A DNA stretch of 64,000 nt, from contig NZ_JAUSSM010000004.1 in the NCBI RefSeq assembly GCF_030812315.1, positions 310,001-374,000 of the forward strand, written 5' to 3'. Source of the DNA: Arthrobacter oryzae. Lineage in GTDB: Bacteria > Actinomycetota > Actinomycetes > Actinomycetales > Micrococcaceae. Positions 25,162 to 33,067 of the stretch are shown in pieces. Position 1 is the stretch's first letter. Each line of letters begins with the position of its first letter. A program made the position numbers and the translations under genes. Below the pieces are notes generated by a model. It searched no databases, was not told where the DNA came from, and was given only the letters and a program-made list of their open reading frames with translations.

Positions 25162-25935
25162 TCAAGAGACCTGGAGCCCGCCGTTGATGTCGTACGTGGC
25201 GGCAGTGATGTAACCCGAGTCCTGGCCGAGCAGGAAGGAGATCAGGGCGGCGACTTCCTCGCGGGTGCCCACCCGTCCCATCATGATGCCCTCTGACATC
25301 TGGGCCTTGCGCTCCTCGCTCAGGGTGCCGCCCATGATGTCGGTGTCGATGGGGCCCGGTGCGATTGCGTTGACCGTAACCCCAAACTCCCCCACTTCGC
25401 GGGCAAGGGCGCGGGTGAAGCCGATGATTCCGGCCTTCGATGCGCTGTAGGCAACCTTGGAATACGTGCCGCCGCCGCGCTGGGCGGAAATCGACGAGAT
25501 GCTCACGATGCGTCCGAGCTTGCGCTCGATCATTCCCTTGAGCACACGCTGGGACACGATGAAAGTTCCACGCATGTTGATGGCGAAGACCTTGTCCCAC
25601 TCCTCCACCGTGGTCTCCATGAACGTCGTCGGCGAGCTGATGCCCGCAAGGTTCGCGAGGGCCACGATGGGCGGCAGGGATTCTTCGATCTCGGTGATAG
25701 CCCGGTCCACAGAGGCGGCATCGGAAACGTCGGCGCCCACACCAATGGCCTTCACGGCGCGGTTGGAGCCGATCTCGGCAGCTGCTGCCTTGGCGTCCTC
25801 GGCGTTGATGTCCAGGATGGCGATGGACCAGCCCTCGCTGGCCATCCGGTCAGCGGCTGTACGGCCGATGCCGCGGGCGGAGGCGGCTCCGGTCAGTACA
25901 ACGGTGCGTTCTGCGGGGAATGAAGTGGTTGTCAT
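25162..25935 (-). CDS. short-chain dehydrogenase/reductase (SDR)
   Basis: A 257-residue classical SDR. The cofactor motif is TGAASARGIG at residues 15-24, NLAG marks beta 4, and the catalytic set is Ser (SISSIS), Tyr and Lys in YSASK. The acidic residue in LDIN after beta 2 favours NAD over NADP. It oxidises or reduces an alcohol or ketone in the cytoplasm. It follows the MFS gene by 29 bp and is presumably cotranscribed with it under the FadR-type regulator at 27596-28303, so it probably acts on the compound imported by that transporter. Confidence 0.9.
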   Translation of the reverse strand: MTTTSFPAERTVVLTGAASARGIGRTAADRMASEGWSIAILDINAEDAKAAAAEIGSNRAVKAIGVGADVSDAASVDRAITEIEESLPPIVALANLAGISSPTTFMETTVEEWDKVFAINMRGTFIVSQRVLKGMIERKLGRIVSISSISAQRGGGTYSKVAYSASKAGIIGFTRALAREVGEFGVTVNAIAPGPIDTDIMGGTLSEERKAQMSEGIMMGRVGTREEVAALISFLLGQDSGYITAATYDINGGLQVS

Positions 25936-25964
25936 AGCGATATTTCTTTCGTCGAAAATGGAAA

Positions 25965-27371
25965 TCAGGAGACTTTGGTGGTGTTCACGGCGGCTGTGTT
26001 TACGGCCGCCGTGGCCTTAACTGCGGGATCCAGCGCGGCAACTGCGGGATCCAGCGCGGCGTCGCCTTCAGGGCGCTTCCGTGCGTAGAGGTACGTGGCC
26101 ACGGCAGTGACGCACAGGCAGAAGGACAGGAACAGCAGTCCGCTCTGGTTGTTCCCCGTGGCGTCCTTCAACAGGCCAACGGCGTACGGTGCCACGAAAC
26201 CGCCGAGGTTGCCCAGCGAGTTGACCAGGGCCAGACCGGAGGCAGCTGCTGCTCCGGTGAGCGCGGCGGACGGCATCGAAAGGAACGGGGCGATGGCGCC
26301 GTAGATGCCCATGGCCGAGGCCGTCAGGGCGATCAGCGCCAGGACGGGGTTGACCGGGAGCAGGTAACCGGCTGCCAGCAAGCCCATGCCTGCCAGCACC
26401 ATGCTGACTGCGGTGTGCCAGGCGCGCTTGCCAGTCCGGTCCGCACGCTTGCTCCAGAAGTACACAAAGACCGCGGCGATGGCGTAGGGAATGAGGACAA
26501 TGAAGCCCACTTCGGCGGTGGAGAACTTTCCCAGCGCGGCAACGATCGTGGGCATCCAGAGACCAAGGCCGTAGATGCCGCAGACCAGGCCGAAGTACAG
26601 GGCCGAGTAGACCAGCGTGCGCTTGTCCTTCAGGCCGGCCAGGAAGTTGTGGTTTCCACCCTTGGACTTGGCGGCCAGTTCGGCCTCCATGGTGGTGGCA
26701 AGCCATTCGCGCTCGTCAGTGTTGAGCCACTTGGCGTCCCGCGGGCGGTCGGTCATCAGGATCGGGGTCAGCAGGCCCAGCAGGATTGCAGGGATGCCTT
26801 CGATGACGTAGAGCCACTGCCAGCCGTGCAGGCCCAGGATGCCGTCCATCTGCAGCAGCAGTCCGGACACCGGGGCGCCCAGGGCGTTGGACAGGGGCTG
26901 GGCAAGGATGAAGATGCCCAGGACCGTGACGCGCTGCGCGGCGGGGAACCAGAGCGTCAGGTAGAAGAGGATCGCCGGGAAGAACCCGGCCTCGGCCGCA
27001 CCCAGCAGGAACCGGATGATGTAGTACGTGCTTTCACCGTTGACCAGGGCCATGGCCGTGGCGAAGATTCCCCACGTGATCAGGATCCGGGCAAGCCACT
27101 TGCGGGCACCGAACCGGTACATTCCGGCGTTGCTCGGAACCTCCAGGAGCGCGTAGCCGAGGAAGAAGATGCCGGCGCCCAGGCCATAGGCGGCGGCGCT
27201 GAGGCCGATGTCCTCGCTCATGGTGAGCTTCGCGAAGCCGACGTTGTTGCGGTCAAGGTACGCAACAAAGTAGAGCAGGACAATCAGCGGCATGATGCGG
27301 CGGCGAACCTTGCGAAGCGTGCGTTCGCCGAGCTCGCCGAGTCCTGCGGACTGCATGGAGAGTGAAGTCAT
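25965..27371 (-). CDS. MFS transporter, anion:cation symporter (ACS) family
   Basis: A 468-residue protein with the ATG at 27371 (MTSLSMQSAG) after GAAGG. Twelve predicted helices. YFVAYLDRNNVGFAKLTMSEDIG in helix 1 is characteristic of the ACS family, which imports organic anions such as tartrate, phthalate, galactonate or glucarate with H+. The C-terminus ends in a Thr/Val/Ala-rich tail containing duplicated LDPAVAALDPAVK. The gene is preceded by a palindrome of FadR type, and followed by an SDR. Confidence 0.9.
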   Translation of the reverse strand: MTSLSMQSAGLGELGERTLRKVRRRIMPLIVLLYFVAYLDRNNVGFAKLTMSEDIGLSAAAYGLGAGIFFLGYALLEVPSNAGMYRFGARKWLARILITWGIFATAMALVNGESTYYIIRFLLGAAEAGFFPAILFYLTLWFPAAQRVTVLGIFILAQPLSNALGAPVSGLLLQMDGILGLHGWQWLYVIEGIPAILLGLLTPILMTDRPRDAKWLNTDEREWLATTMEAELAAKSKGGNHNFLAGLKDKRTLVYSALYFGLVCGIYGLGLWMPTIVAALGKFSTAEVGFIVLIPYAIAAVFVYFWSKRADRTGKRAWHTAVSMVLAGMGLLAAGYLLPVNPVLALIALTASAMGIYGAIAPFLSMPSAALTGAAAASGLALVNSLGNLGGFVAPYAVGLLKDATGNNQSGLLFLSFCLCVTAVATYLYARKRPEGDAALDPAVAALDPAVKATAAVNTAAVNTTKVS

Positions 27372-27461
27372 CGTCGACCTTCTATCTGTCGGATCCTGCA
27401 CCTGGACGGCGGCGGGATCCGAGGGGGATGTTGAGGGGGTTCCGTCGGCTTGCTAGCTAAG

Positions 27462-27480
27462 TCTGATGTCTGACATCTGA
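27462..27480. promoter_or_regulatory. palindromic FadR-type operator
   Basis: GATGTC-T-GACATC is perfect at 27465-27477 and extends imperfectly to 27462-27480. Its core TGTCTGACA fits the TGT-N3-ACA pattern bound by FadR-subfamily GntR regulators. It lies 91 bp upstream of the MFS start and downstream of the FadR-type gene, which is the best candidate to bind it. Confidence 0.65.
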
Positions 27481-27595
27481 CGGAAGAACATGAGAAAGAT
27501 CATAGGAGGGTGATCTCGGTTACGTCAAGCCTTGGTGATTGGGCGGGCGCGCCTTGGTCGACCGGGCACCGATTCGGGTGCGCCCGCGGGGGGCG

Positions 27596-28303
27596 TCAGG
27601 GCTCGGTGTGGTGGACGTAGCGCTCGTAGTCCTGGTACGTCTGGTCCATGTGTTCGTCCATGGTGCGCCGGGACACTTCGGCGTCGCCGCTCAGAATGCC
27701 GTCCAGCACCTTCTGGTGGTACTCAATGGCGTGTAGCTGGATCTCGGGCACGGCCGACGTCTCCCGCCGGGTCATGTAGAGCAGCTGCCCCAGTTGCGCG
27801 AACAGCGCCCGGACAAACGGATTGCCCGAAGCCTTCAGCACGGCGTCATGGAAAGCGATGTCGGCCTCCACAAAGCGGTCCAGGTCCCCGGACTCATGGA
27901 AGCGCTTCATGTCCGCGATGCACTCCCGCATCTGCTCGGCGTGCTCGGGAGTGTGCCGCTTGGCGGCAAGGGCGGCGGCCCCGGTTTCCACCATGCGCCG
28001 CATCTCGATCAGCCCCACAGAGACCTGGTCCGCGCCGTTTCCGTGGGACGCAGCCTTGAAGATCGCGTCCAGCCCGGTCCAGTTGTCCGAGGGATTGACG
28101 AACGTTCCCCGCCCGGCCTTGACGTAAAGGATGTTCTGCGCCCTCAGCGCCTTGAGGGCTTCCCGCACAGTGAGCCTGCTGACGTCATAGGCCTTGGCGA
28201 TGTCGGCTTCGGGCGGGATGGCATCGTGCGGCTTCAGTTTGCCGTCGAGGATGTCGTCAAGCAGGCCGTCGACAAGGTCGTCAACGAGTGTCCTGCGGCC
28301 CAT
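27596..28303 (-). CDS. GntR-family regulator, FadR subfamily
   Basis: A 235-residue protein from the ATG at 28303 (MGRRTLVDDLVDGLLDDI; AGGAG 6 nt upstream); an in-frame ATG at 28381 lacks a ribosome site. The winged helix (residues 10-75) contains ADIAKAYDVSRLTVREALKA, and the C-terminal part is the helical FCD ligand domain with metal-ligand type residues (DIAFHDAVLKASGN, HAIEYHQKVLDGI). Likely represses the downstream MFS-SDR operon, with the cognate sugar acid as inducer. Confidence 0.9.
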   Translation of the reverse strand: MGRRTLVDDLVDGLLDDILDGKLKPHDAIPPEADIAKAYDVSRLTVREALKALRAQNILYVKAGRGTFVNPSDNWTGLDAIFKAASHGNGADQVSVGLIEMRRMVETGAAALAAKRHTPEHAEQMRECIADMKRFHESGDLDRFVEADIAFHDAVLKASGNPFVRALFAQLGQLLYMTRRETSAVPEIQLHAIEYHQKVLDGILSGDAEVSRRTMDEHMDQTYQDYERYVHHTEP

Positions 28304-28412
28304 CCTGGCTCCTGCCTTCGGTTTAGCGCTCTGTTGCGGGTTGCTTTCCACATTACTGTCGAATGCGGCCCGGATCAGCATCGCGGCCCGAACCGCATCG
28401 GGCTGTTGCAGA

Positions 28413-29231
28413 ATGAATCATGCGCACTCCTCCCCTGCCCTGTCAGGCCGGCCGCGGATCGGAATCCCGGTCCGCCTCAGCAGCTCCCTGGACCCGGACC
28501 CGCGGGTCGGTGAAGCCAATGAGCTGTTCAATTTCATCGCCGACCTGGTCCACGACGGCGGTGGGGCACCGGTGCTGCTTACCGCAGGTTCCGGCGACGG
28601 CCGGCTGGCCGAAACGCTCAGGCGGCTCGACGGCGTCGTACTCCCCGGCGGGGGCGACCTGGACCCGCGCCTCTACGGCGAGGAGCAGGGTGCCGCGTGC
28701 TACGACGTGAACCGCGCGCAGGACACACTCGACCTGGCAGTTGCCCGCGGGGCCATCGATCAGGGGCTGCCGCTGCTCGGGATCTGCCGCGGACACCAGC
28801 TCCTCAACATCCTGTACGGCGGCACCCTTGTCCAGGACATGGCCGTCAGCGCGGTGACGCACCATGAACCCGCAGCTGCGGGCGCCGCAGAACCCAACGG
28901 TCCCGATGGAGCCGGCACGGGCCCCTGGGCCTGGCACGACGTGGACATCGTCCCGGGCTCCAAACTGGCAGGGCTATACGGCCCGCCGGACCGGACGGAA
29001 GGCCTCACGGTCAAGATTGCCTCCGGCCATCACCAGGCCGTGGCGCGGGTTGCGGACGGGCTGGTGGTGACGGCCGTTGCCGGCGACGGCACCGTGGAAG
29101 CACTCGAGGACCCGGAACGCTGGGTGGCGTCCGTTCAATGGCATCCCGAGGCGCGCGAGCTCCCGGCGGAGGAACGCGTTGCCCCGTTCCGGGCGTTTGT
29201 GGAGGTATGCCGCACCCGGCAGCAGGCCTAG
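28413..29231 (+). CDS. class I glutamine amidotransferase-like hydrolase (gamma-glutamyl-GABA hydrolase type)
   Basis: A 272-residue protein starting MNHAHSSPALSGRPRIGIP at 28413; the open frame extends upstream, but that part is not protein-like and no ribosome site is clear. The nucleophile is Cys in LLGICRGHQLLN and the His-Glu pair is in VQWHPEAREL, completing the class I triad. DGVVLPGGGDLDPRLYG matches the PuuD branch (peptidase C26), which hydrolyses gamma-glutamyl-GABA in putrescine breakdown. No other puu genes are adjacent, so the substrate is uncertain. Confidence 0.85.
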   Translation: MNHAHSSPALSGRPRIGIPVRLSSSLDPDPRVGEANELFNFIADLVHDGGGAPVLLTAGSGDGRLAETLRRLDGVVLPGGGDLDPRLYGEEQGAACYDVNRAQDTLDLAVARGAIDQGLPLLGICRGHQLLNILYGGTLVQDMAVSAVTHHEPAAAGAAEPNGPDGAGTGPWAWHDVDIVPGSKLAGLYGPPDRTEGLTVKIASGHHQAVARVADGLVVTAVAGDGTVEALEDPERWVASVQWHPEARELPAEERVAPFRAFVEVCRTRQQA

Positions 29232-29246
29232 CCGGCGGGGGCCGGC
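29231..29246 (+). terminator. GC-rich hairpin after the amidotransferase gene
   Basis: GCCGGC (29231-29236) and GCCGGC (29241-29246), a self-complementary hexamer, flank GGGG. It begins at the last base of the stop codon. Short stem, no T-run. Confidence 0.35.
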
Positions 29247-29337
29247 CGTTAGCGCGCGGGGCCCGCAACTTCGGACGGCATCCGGTTGCCGGTCCTTGGC
29301 GCCTCCAAACCAGCCTGCTATTATCGTCAAAAAGGCA

Positions 29338-29361
29338 GTATGTCCTATCAAGAGAACATAC
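29338..29361 (+). promoter_or_regulatory. operator upstream of the inositol regulator gene
   Basis: GTATGT-N12-ACATAC forms a perfect 6-bp inverted repeat (29338-29343 and 29356-29361). Its left part GTATGTCCTATCA matches the GTTTGTCCTGACA motif of the other inositol promoters at 10 of 13 positions. It is 60 bp upstream of the GTG start and suggests autoregulation. Confidence 0.55.
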
Positions 29362-29420
29362 GCTGACATACGCGGGTTCCCCGGCACCATCGGGACCCGC
29401 GGAGCACAAGGGAGCGCTCA

Positions 29421-30161
29421 GTGGCGAATCAATTTAATCTCAGCATCGACCGCTCTTCACCGGTGCCCCTCTACCACCAGGTGGTCCAGGGCATCGAGTC
29501 CGCCATCCACACCGGACTACTCCCCCCGGGCAGCCGGCTCGACAACGAAATCGACCTTGCAGCCCAGCTCAACCTGTCCCGCCCCACCATGCGCAAAGCC
29601 ATGGACGAGTTGGTGCGTTCCGGCCTCCTGGTGCGCAAGCGCGGCGTAGGAACGCAGGTGGTCTCCAGCCAGGTCCGGAGGCCGCTGGAACTGTCCAGCC
29701 TGTTTGACGACCTTACGAATAACGGGAGCAAGCCCACCACTGAGGTGCTCAGCTTCTCGCACATCGAGGCCGACGCACCGACCCGTGAAGCCCTCCAGCT
29801 TCCCGCCGGTGCAAAGGTCTACCACTTCACCAGGCTGCGCAAGGTGGGCGGCAAGCCGCTGGCGCTGATGGAAAACTGGGTCCGCGACGACATCACGCCC
29901 ATCGACGAAGCCCAGCTGGGCGCCCAGGGCCTGTACGCGATCCTGCGCAACGGCGGGGTGAACTTCCGGCTGGCCTCGCAGCGCATCGGTGCGATGGTCG
30001 CCAACGACTACCAGGCGCCCCTGCTGGACACGCAGCCCGGTTCGGCACTGGTGACCATGGAACGAACCGCGGTGGATGACACCGGGCGAATGGTGGAAAC
30101 CGGGCACCACGTCTACCGGGGTGACTCCTACAGCTTTGAAATGACCCTCGTCCAGCGCTAG
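29421..30161 (+). CDS. GntR/HutC-family regulator, probable repressor of inositol catabolism
   Basis: A 246-residue protein from a GTG. Residues 12-78 form a winged helix (AAQLNLSRPTMRKAMDELV) and residues 95-240 a UTRA ligand domain (VYHFTRLRKVGGKPLALMENWV). Position just upstream of iolB, together with a motif shared by the inositol promoters, points to the IolR role; in Corynebacterium glutamicum the inositol repressor is also a GntR protein. The last sense codon and the stop form the first unit of the hexanucleotide repeat. The ligand is probably an inositol breakdown product. Confidence 0.85.
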   Translation: MANQFNLSIDRSSPVPLYHQVVQGIESAIHTGLLPPGSRLDNEIDLAAQLNLSRPTMRKAMDELVRSGLLVRKRGVGTQVVSSQVRRPLELSSLFDDLTNNGSKPTTEVLSFSHIEADAPTREALQLPAGAKVYHFTRLRKVGGKPLALMENWVRDDITPIDEAQLGAQGLYAILRNGGVNFRLASQRIGAMVANDYQAPLLDTQPGSALVTMERTAVDDTGRMVETGHHVYRGDSYSFEMTLVQR

Positions 30162-30233
30162 CGATAGCGCTAGCGATAGCGATAGCGATAGCGATAGCGA
30201 TAGCGCTAGCGATAGCGATAGCGATAGCGCTAC
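30156..30233. repeat. hexanucleotide tandem repeat, 13 units of CG(A/C)TAG
   Basis: Twelve perfect units followed by CGCTAC at 30228-30233. Units 1, 3, 9 and 13 have C at the third position, the others A. The array begins in the last two codons of the GntR gene and ends 54 bp before the iolB start. Copy-number change would alter the regulator-iolB spacing in 6-bp steps. CGCTAGCG segments inside are self-complementary. Confidence 0.95.
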
Positions 30234-30287
30234 GCGCTGCAGCTGCACGCTGCCATTAAGCACGCACGTATACGAAAGAGTAGATCT

Positions 30288-31187
30288 ATGGCCAACTGGG
30301 TATATCCGCTGGGTTCCGCTGCCGACGGCAGCTGGGACGTCTCGCTGGGAACGTCGGACTCCGCCTTGGAGGTGGACGGCTGGGCCCACACGGGACTCAA
30401 GGTCGCCACGCTGGCAGCCGGCGCCGCCGTCGAACTCCCCGCGGCCGGCGAGGAACGCATCGTGGTTCCGCTCAACGGGTCCTTCACCGCCGCTGTCGAC
30501 GGCGAGGACTTCCGGCTTGCCGGCCGGTCCAGCGTATTCAACGGCCCCAGTGACGTGCTCTACACCGGCACCGGGAAGGCCGTCACCATCAGTTCGGCAG
30601 ACGGCGGCCGGGTGGCGGTCGCCACGGCTCCCGCGAAAACTTCCTACCCGACCCGGCTCGTGACTGCCGCCGAGACACCCGTGGAGCTGCGGGGCGCCGG
30701 CAACTGCTCCCGGCAGGTCCACAACTTTGGCACTCCGGCAGCACTGGAAGCGGACCGCTTCATCGTCTGCGAAGTCATCACCCCCGCCGGCAACTGGTCC
30801 TCGTATCCCCCGCACAAGCACGACGAGGAAAAGGACGGCGAAACCAGTCTCGAGGAGATCTACTACTTCGAGACCCGGGTGGCGCCGGTCGGTCCGGCCG
30901 CACCCGCTTCGCAGGGGGACGCCATCGGCTACCAGCGCGTGTATGCCTCGGACGAGCGGCCCATTGACGTCTCGGCAGAGGTCCGGACCGGTGACGTGGT
31001 CCTGGTTCCCTACGGCTGGCACGGGCCGGCGATGGCTGCCCCGGGTTACGACCTGTATTACCTGAACGTCATGGCCGGTCCCGGCCCCGTCCGCGAATGG
31101 CTCATCAGCGACGACCCGCACCACGGCTGGATCAGGCAGACGTGGGAAGGCCAGGACGTGGACCCGCGGTTGCCGTTCACCGCTTAG
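30288..31187 (+). CDS. iolB: 5-deoxy-glucuronate isomerase
   Basis: A 299-residue double-cupin protein of normal IolB length. Metal ligands are visible in YPPHKHDEEKDGE followed by LEEIYYFE, and in PYGWHGPAMAAPGYDLYYLN. IolB converts 5-deoxy-D-glucuronate to 5-dehydro-2-deoxy-D-gluconate, the substrate of IolC. Unlike the other iol genes it is encoded on the plus strand behind the regulator, separated from it by the hexamer repeat, and terminated by a hairpin at 31201-31234. Confidence 0.95.
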   Translation: MANWVYPLGSAADGSWDVSLGTSDSALEVDGWAHTGLKVATLAAGAAVELPAAGEERIVVPLNGSFTAAVDGEDFRLAGRSSVFNGPSDVLYTGTGKAVTISSADGGRVAVATAPAKTSYPTRLVTAAETPVELRGAGNCSRQVHNFGTPAALEADRFIVCEVITPAGNWSSYPPHKHDEEKDGETSLEEIYYFETRVAPVGPAAPASQGDAIGYQRVYASDERPIDVSAEVRTGDVVLVPYGWHGPAMAAPGYDLYYLNVMAGPGPVREWLISDDPHHGWIRQTWEGQDVDPRLPFTA

Positions 31188-31200
31188 GCGTCGAAACAAC

Positions 31201-31234
31201 TGATGCCCCTCACCGCAGTCGGTGTGGGGCATCA
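31201..31234. terminator. bidirectional terminator between convergent inositol transcripts
   Basis: TGATGCCCC (31201-31209) pairs with GGGGCATCA (31226-31234), and inside it CACCG pairs with CGGTG, interrupted by one T-T mismatch. It ends the iolB transcript (+) and the importer-dehydrogenase operon (-). Confidence 0.8.
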
Positions 31235-31250
31235 GCCTTGCTTGACCAGG

Positions 31251-32285
31251 CTAACGGGCCACTTTCTGGGCCACGCGGACCGGAACCCCGGTTGCCAGCG
31301 ATTCCTGGGCGGCATCGGCAACCCGGGATGCAGCCACGGCATCTTCGGGGGTGCACGGATTCTCCCGCCGGCCCAGGATCAGCTCCACGAACGCTTCCAT
31401 TTCGGAGCGGTACGCCTGGTCGAACCGTTCGGCGAACGTCTTGTGGGGCTCCCCGGCCGGAAACCCGACACCGGCTTCGGCCGAGGCCATCGCCGTTGTG
31501 TCATCCAATCCCACCATCAGTGAACGGCGCGAACCCTGGATTTCCAGGCGGACGTCATGGCCCGCGCCGTTGTACCGGGTGGCAGAGACAGTTCCGACCG
31601 TCCCGTCGTCGAACGTCACCAGCGCCAAGGCGGTGTCCACGTCGCCCACTTCCCCGATGGCCGGGTCGCCGTTGTTGGAGCCCTTGGCATACACCTCCAC
31701 GATTTCCCGGCCGGTCAGCCACCGCAGGATGTCGAAGTCGTGAACGGAGCAGTCCCGGAAGAGGCCGCCGGAGCTGGCCAGGAACTCCACAGGGGGCGGT
31801 GCCATGTCGCACGTGACGGCCCGCAGCGAGTGGATCCAGCCCAGTTCGCCCTCCTGGTAGGCCCGCCTGGCTTCCAGGTATCCGGCGTCAAAGCGGCGCT
31901 GATGGCCGATCTGCACCACGCCCCGCCTGTCCCTGACGTAATCCAGCACCGGCAGTGCATCCGCCACGTTCATGGCAACCGGCTTCTCGCAGAAAACCGG
32001 CACCCCGGCATCTACTCCTGCCTTGATCAGCTCGGGGTGTGTTGCCGTCCCCGTCGCAATGACCAGGCCGTCTATCCCGGAAGCTATGAGGGCCTCCACG
32101 GAAGGAAGGAATTCGGCGCCGAGCCCGGCCGCGACCGTCCGGGCGTGGTCTGCGGCCACGTCAGTGAGCCGGAGCCTGACGTTGATGCCCTCCGGGTTGA
32201 GGACCGCGTTCAGCGCGGCGATGTTGTTGGCGTGCATCACGCCGATCCGCCCCACTCCGACCAGGCCAAGAATGACGTCCTTCAT
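31251..32285 (-). CDS. Gfo/Idh/MocA dehydrogenase, inositol 2-dehydrogenase-like
   Basis: A 344-residue protein. The N-terminal Rossmann fold has GLVGVGRIGVMHANNI, and the catalytic elements are FCEKPVA (Lys), QIGHQRRFDAGY and the Asp-His pair in DCSVHDFDILRW. It oxidises a hydroxyl of inositol or a related polyol with NAD(P). Its start overlaps the stop of the hydroxypyruvate-isomerase-like gene by 4 bp. It is one of three dehydrogenases of this superfamily in the locus, and the last gene of the importer operon. Substrate (myo-, scyllo- or chiro-inositol) not readable. Confidence 0.88.
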   Translation of the reverse strand: MKDVILGLVGVGRIGVMHANNIAALNAVLNPEGINVRLRLTDVAADHARTVAAGLGAEFLPSVEALIASGIDGLVIATGTATHPELIKAGVDAGVPVFCEKPVAMNVADALPVLDYVRDRRGVVQIGHQRRFDAGYLEARRAYQEGELGWIHSLRAVTCDMAPPPVEFLASSGGLFRDCSVHDFDILRWLTGREIVEVYAKGSNNGDPAIGEVGDVDTALALVTFDDGTVGTVSATRYNGAGHDVRLEIQGSRRSLMVGLDDTTAMASAEAGVGFPAGEPHKTFAERFDQAYRSEMEAFVELILGRRENPCTPEDAVAASRVADAAQESLATGVPVRVAQKVAR

Positions 32286-33067
32286 GATTTCTCCTCCGCA
32301 TAAACAGTAAACGCAGCCCGGAACGCATCCAGCGCCGCGGCGCTGTCACCCTTCGCCCAGGCTTCCATGCCCACAGTGCCCCCGTAGCCGGCGTCGGCGA
32401 GCGCCCTCGCGACAGCCGCATAGTTGATTTCCCCGGTCCCGGGTTCGCAGCGGCCCGGGACGTCCGCCACCTGGATCTCGCCGATGTGCGGCAGGGCCGA
32501 CCGCACCAGCTCAATGAGGTTACCCTCCCCCAGCTGTGCGTGGTACAGATCCAGCATCAGTTTGGCGTTGGGGTGCCCGGCGGCCTCCACCAGCGCCAGC
32601 GTGTCCTTGGCCCGTGCCAGCGGGATGCCCGGATGATCCAGCACCGTGTTGAGGTTCTCGAGGCAGAACGTCACTCCGTATTTCCCGCCGAGCTTGCCAA
32701 GACGCTCCAAGGTCCTGGCACCGGTGCTCCACATCTGGCCGGTGGAACGGAAGACGGGACGCGCGGCGTGGCCGTCAATGAGTTCCGCCGGGTGCACCAC
32801 CATGCGGCTGACACCCAGCTCAAGCGCAGTCGGGATCAGCGACGCGGCCGTTTTCACCACATCATCGGCCGTGTCCGGGTCCACCAGGCTGCCTGACGTG
32901 TACCCGGTCATGGAGGAAAACACCGCACCCGTTGCCTTGAGCGCGCTGATGTCCTTCGTGCGCGAATCCCACAGCTCCACGTCGAAGCCGGCCTCGTGGA
33001 TCCGACGAACGCGTTCCACAAAAGGCAGGTCCGTGAAGACCATCTCTGCGCAAACTGCCAGCCGCAT
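32282..33067 (-). CDS. TIM-barrel isomerase, hydroxypyruvate isomerase-like
   Basis: A 261-residue xylose-isomerase-like TIM barrel. Motifs CLENLNT, KLMLDLYHAQLGEGNL, QVADVPGRCEPGTGEINY and GMEAWAKGD follow the order and spacing of Hyi-family enzymes, with divalent-metal ligands Glu, Asp, His and Glu. In this operon it more likely isomerises or epimerises a keto-inositol or keto-acid than hydroxypyruvate itself. It overlaps the upstream Gfo/Idh stop by one base (TGATG) and the downstream dehydrogenase by 4 bp. Confidence 0.85.
   Translation of the reverse strand: MRLAVCAEMVFTDLPFVERVRRIHEAGFDVELWDSRTKDISALKATGAVFSSMTGYTSGSLVDPDTADDVVKTAASLIPTALELGVSRMVVHPAELIDGHAARPVFRSTGQMWSTGARTLERLGKLGGKYGVTFCLENLNTVLDHPGIPLARAKDTLALVEAAGHPNAKLMLDLYHAQLGEGNLIELVRSALPHIGEIQVADVPGRCEPGTGEINYAAVARALADAGYGGTVGMEAWAKGDSAAALDAFRAAFTVYAEEKS

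Noticed and set aside
30156-30233. CRISPR-like array
   Set aside because: Unit is 6 bp with no spacers; it is a simple tandem repeat.
29517-31232. 571-codon minus-strand open frame across the regulator, hexamer repeat and iolB
   Set aside because: It reads LSLSLSLA through the repeat and is antisense to two well supported genes.
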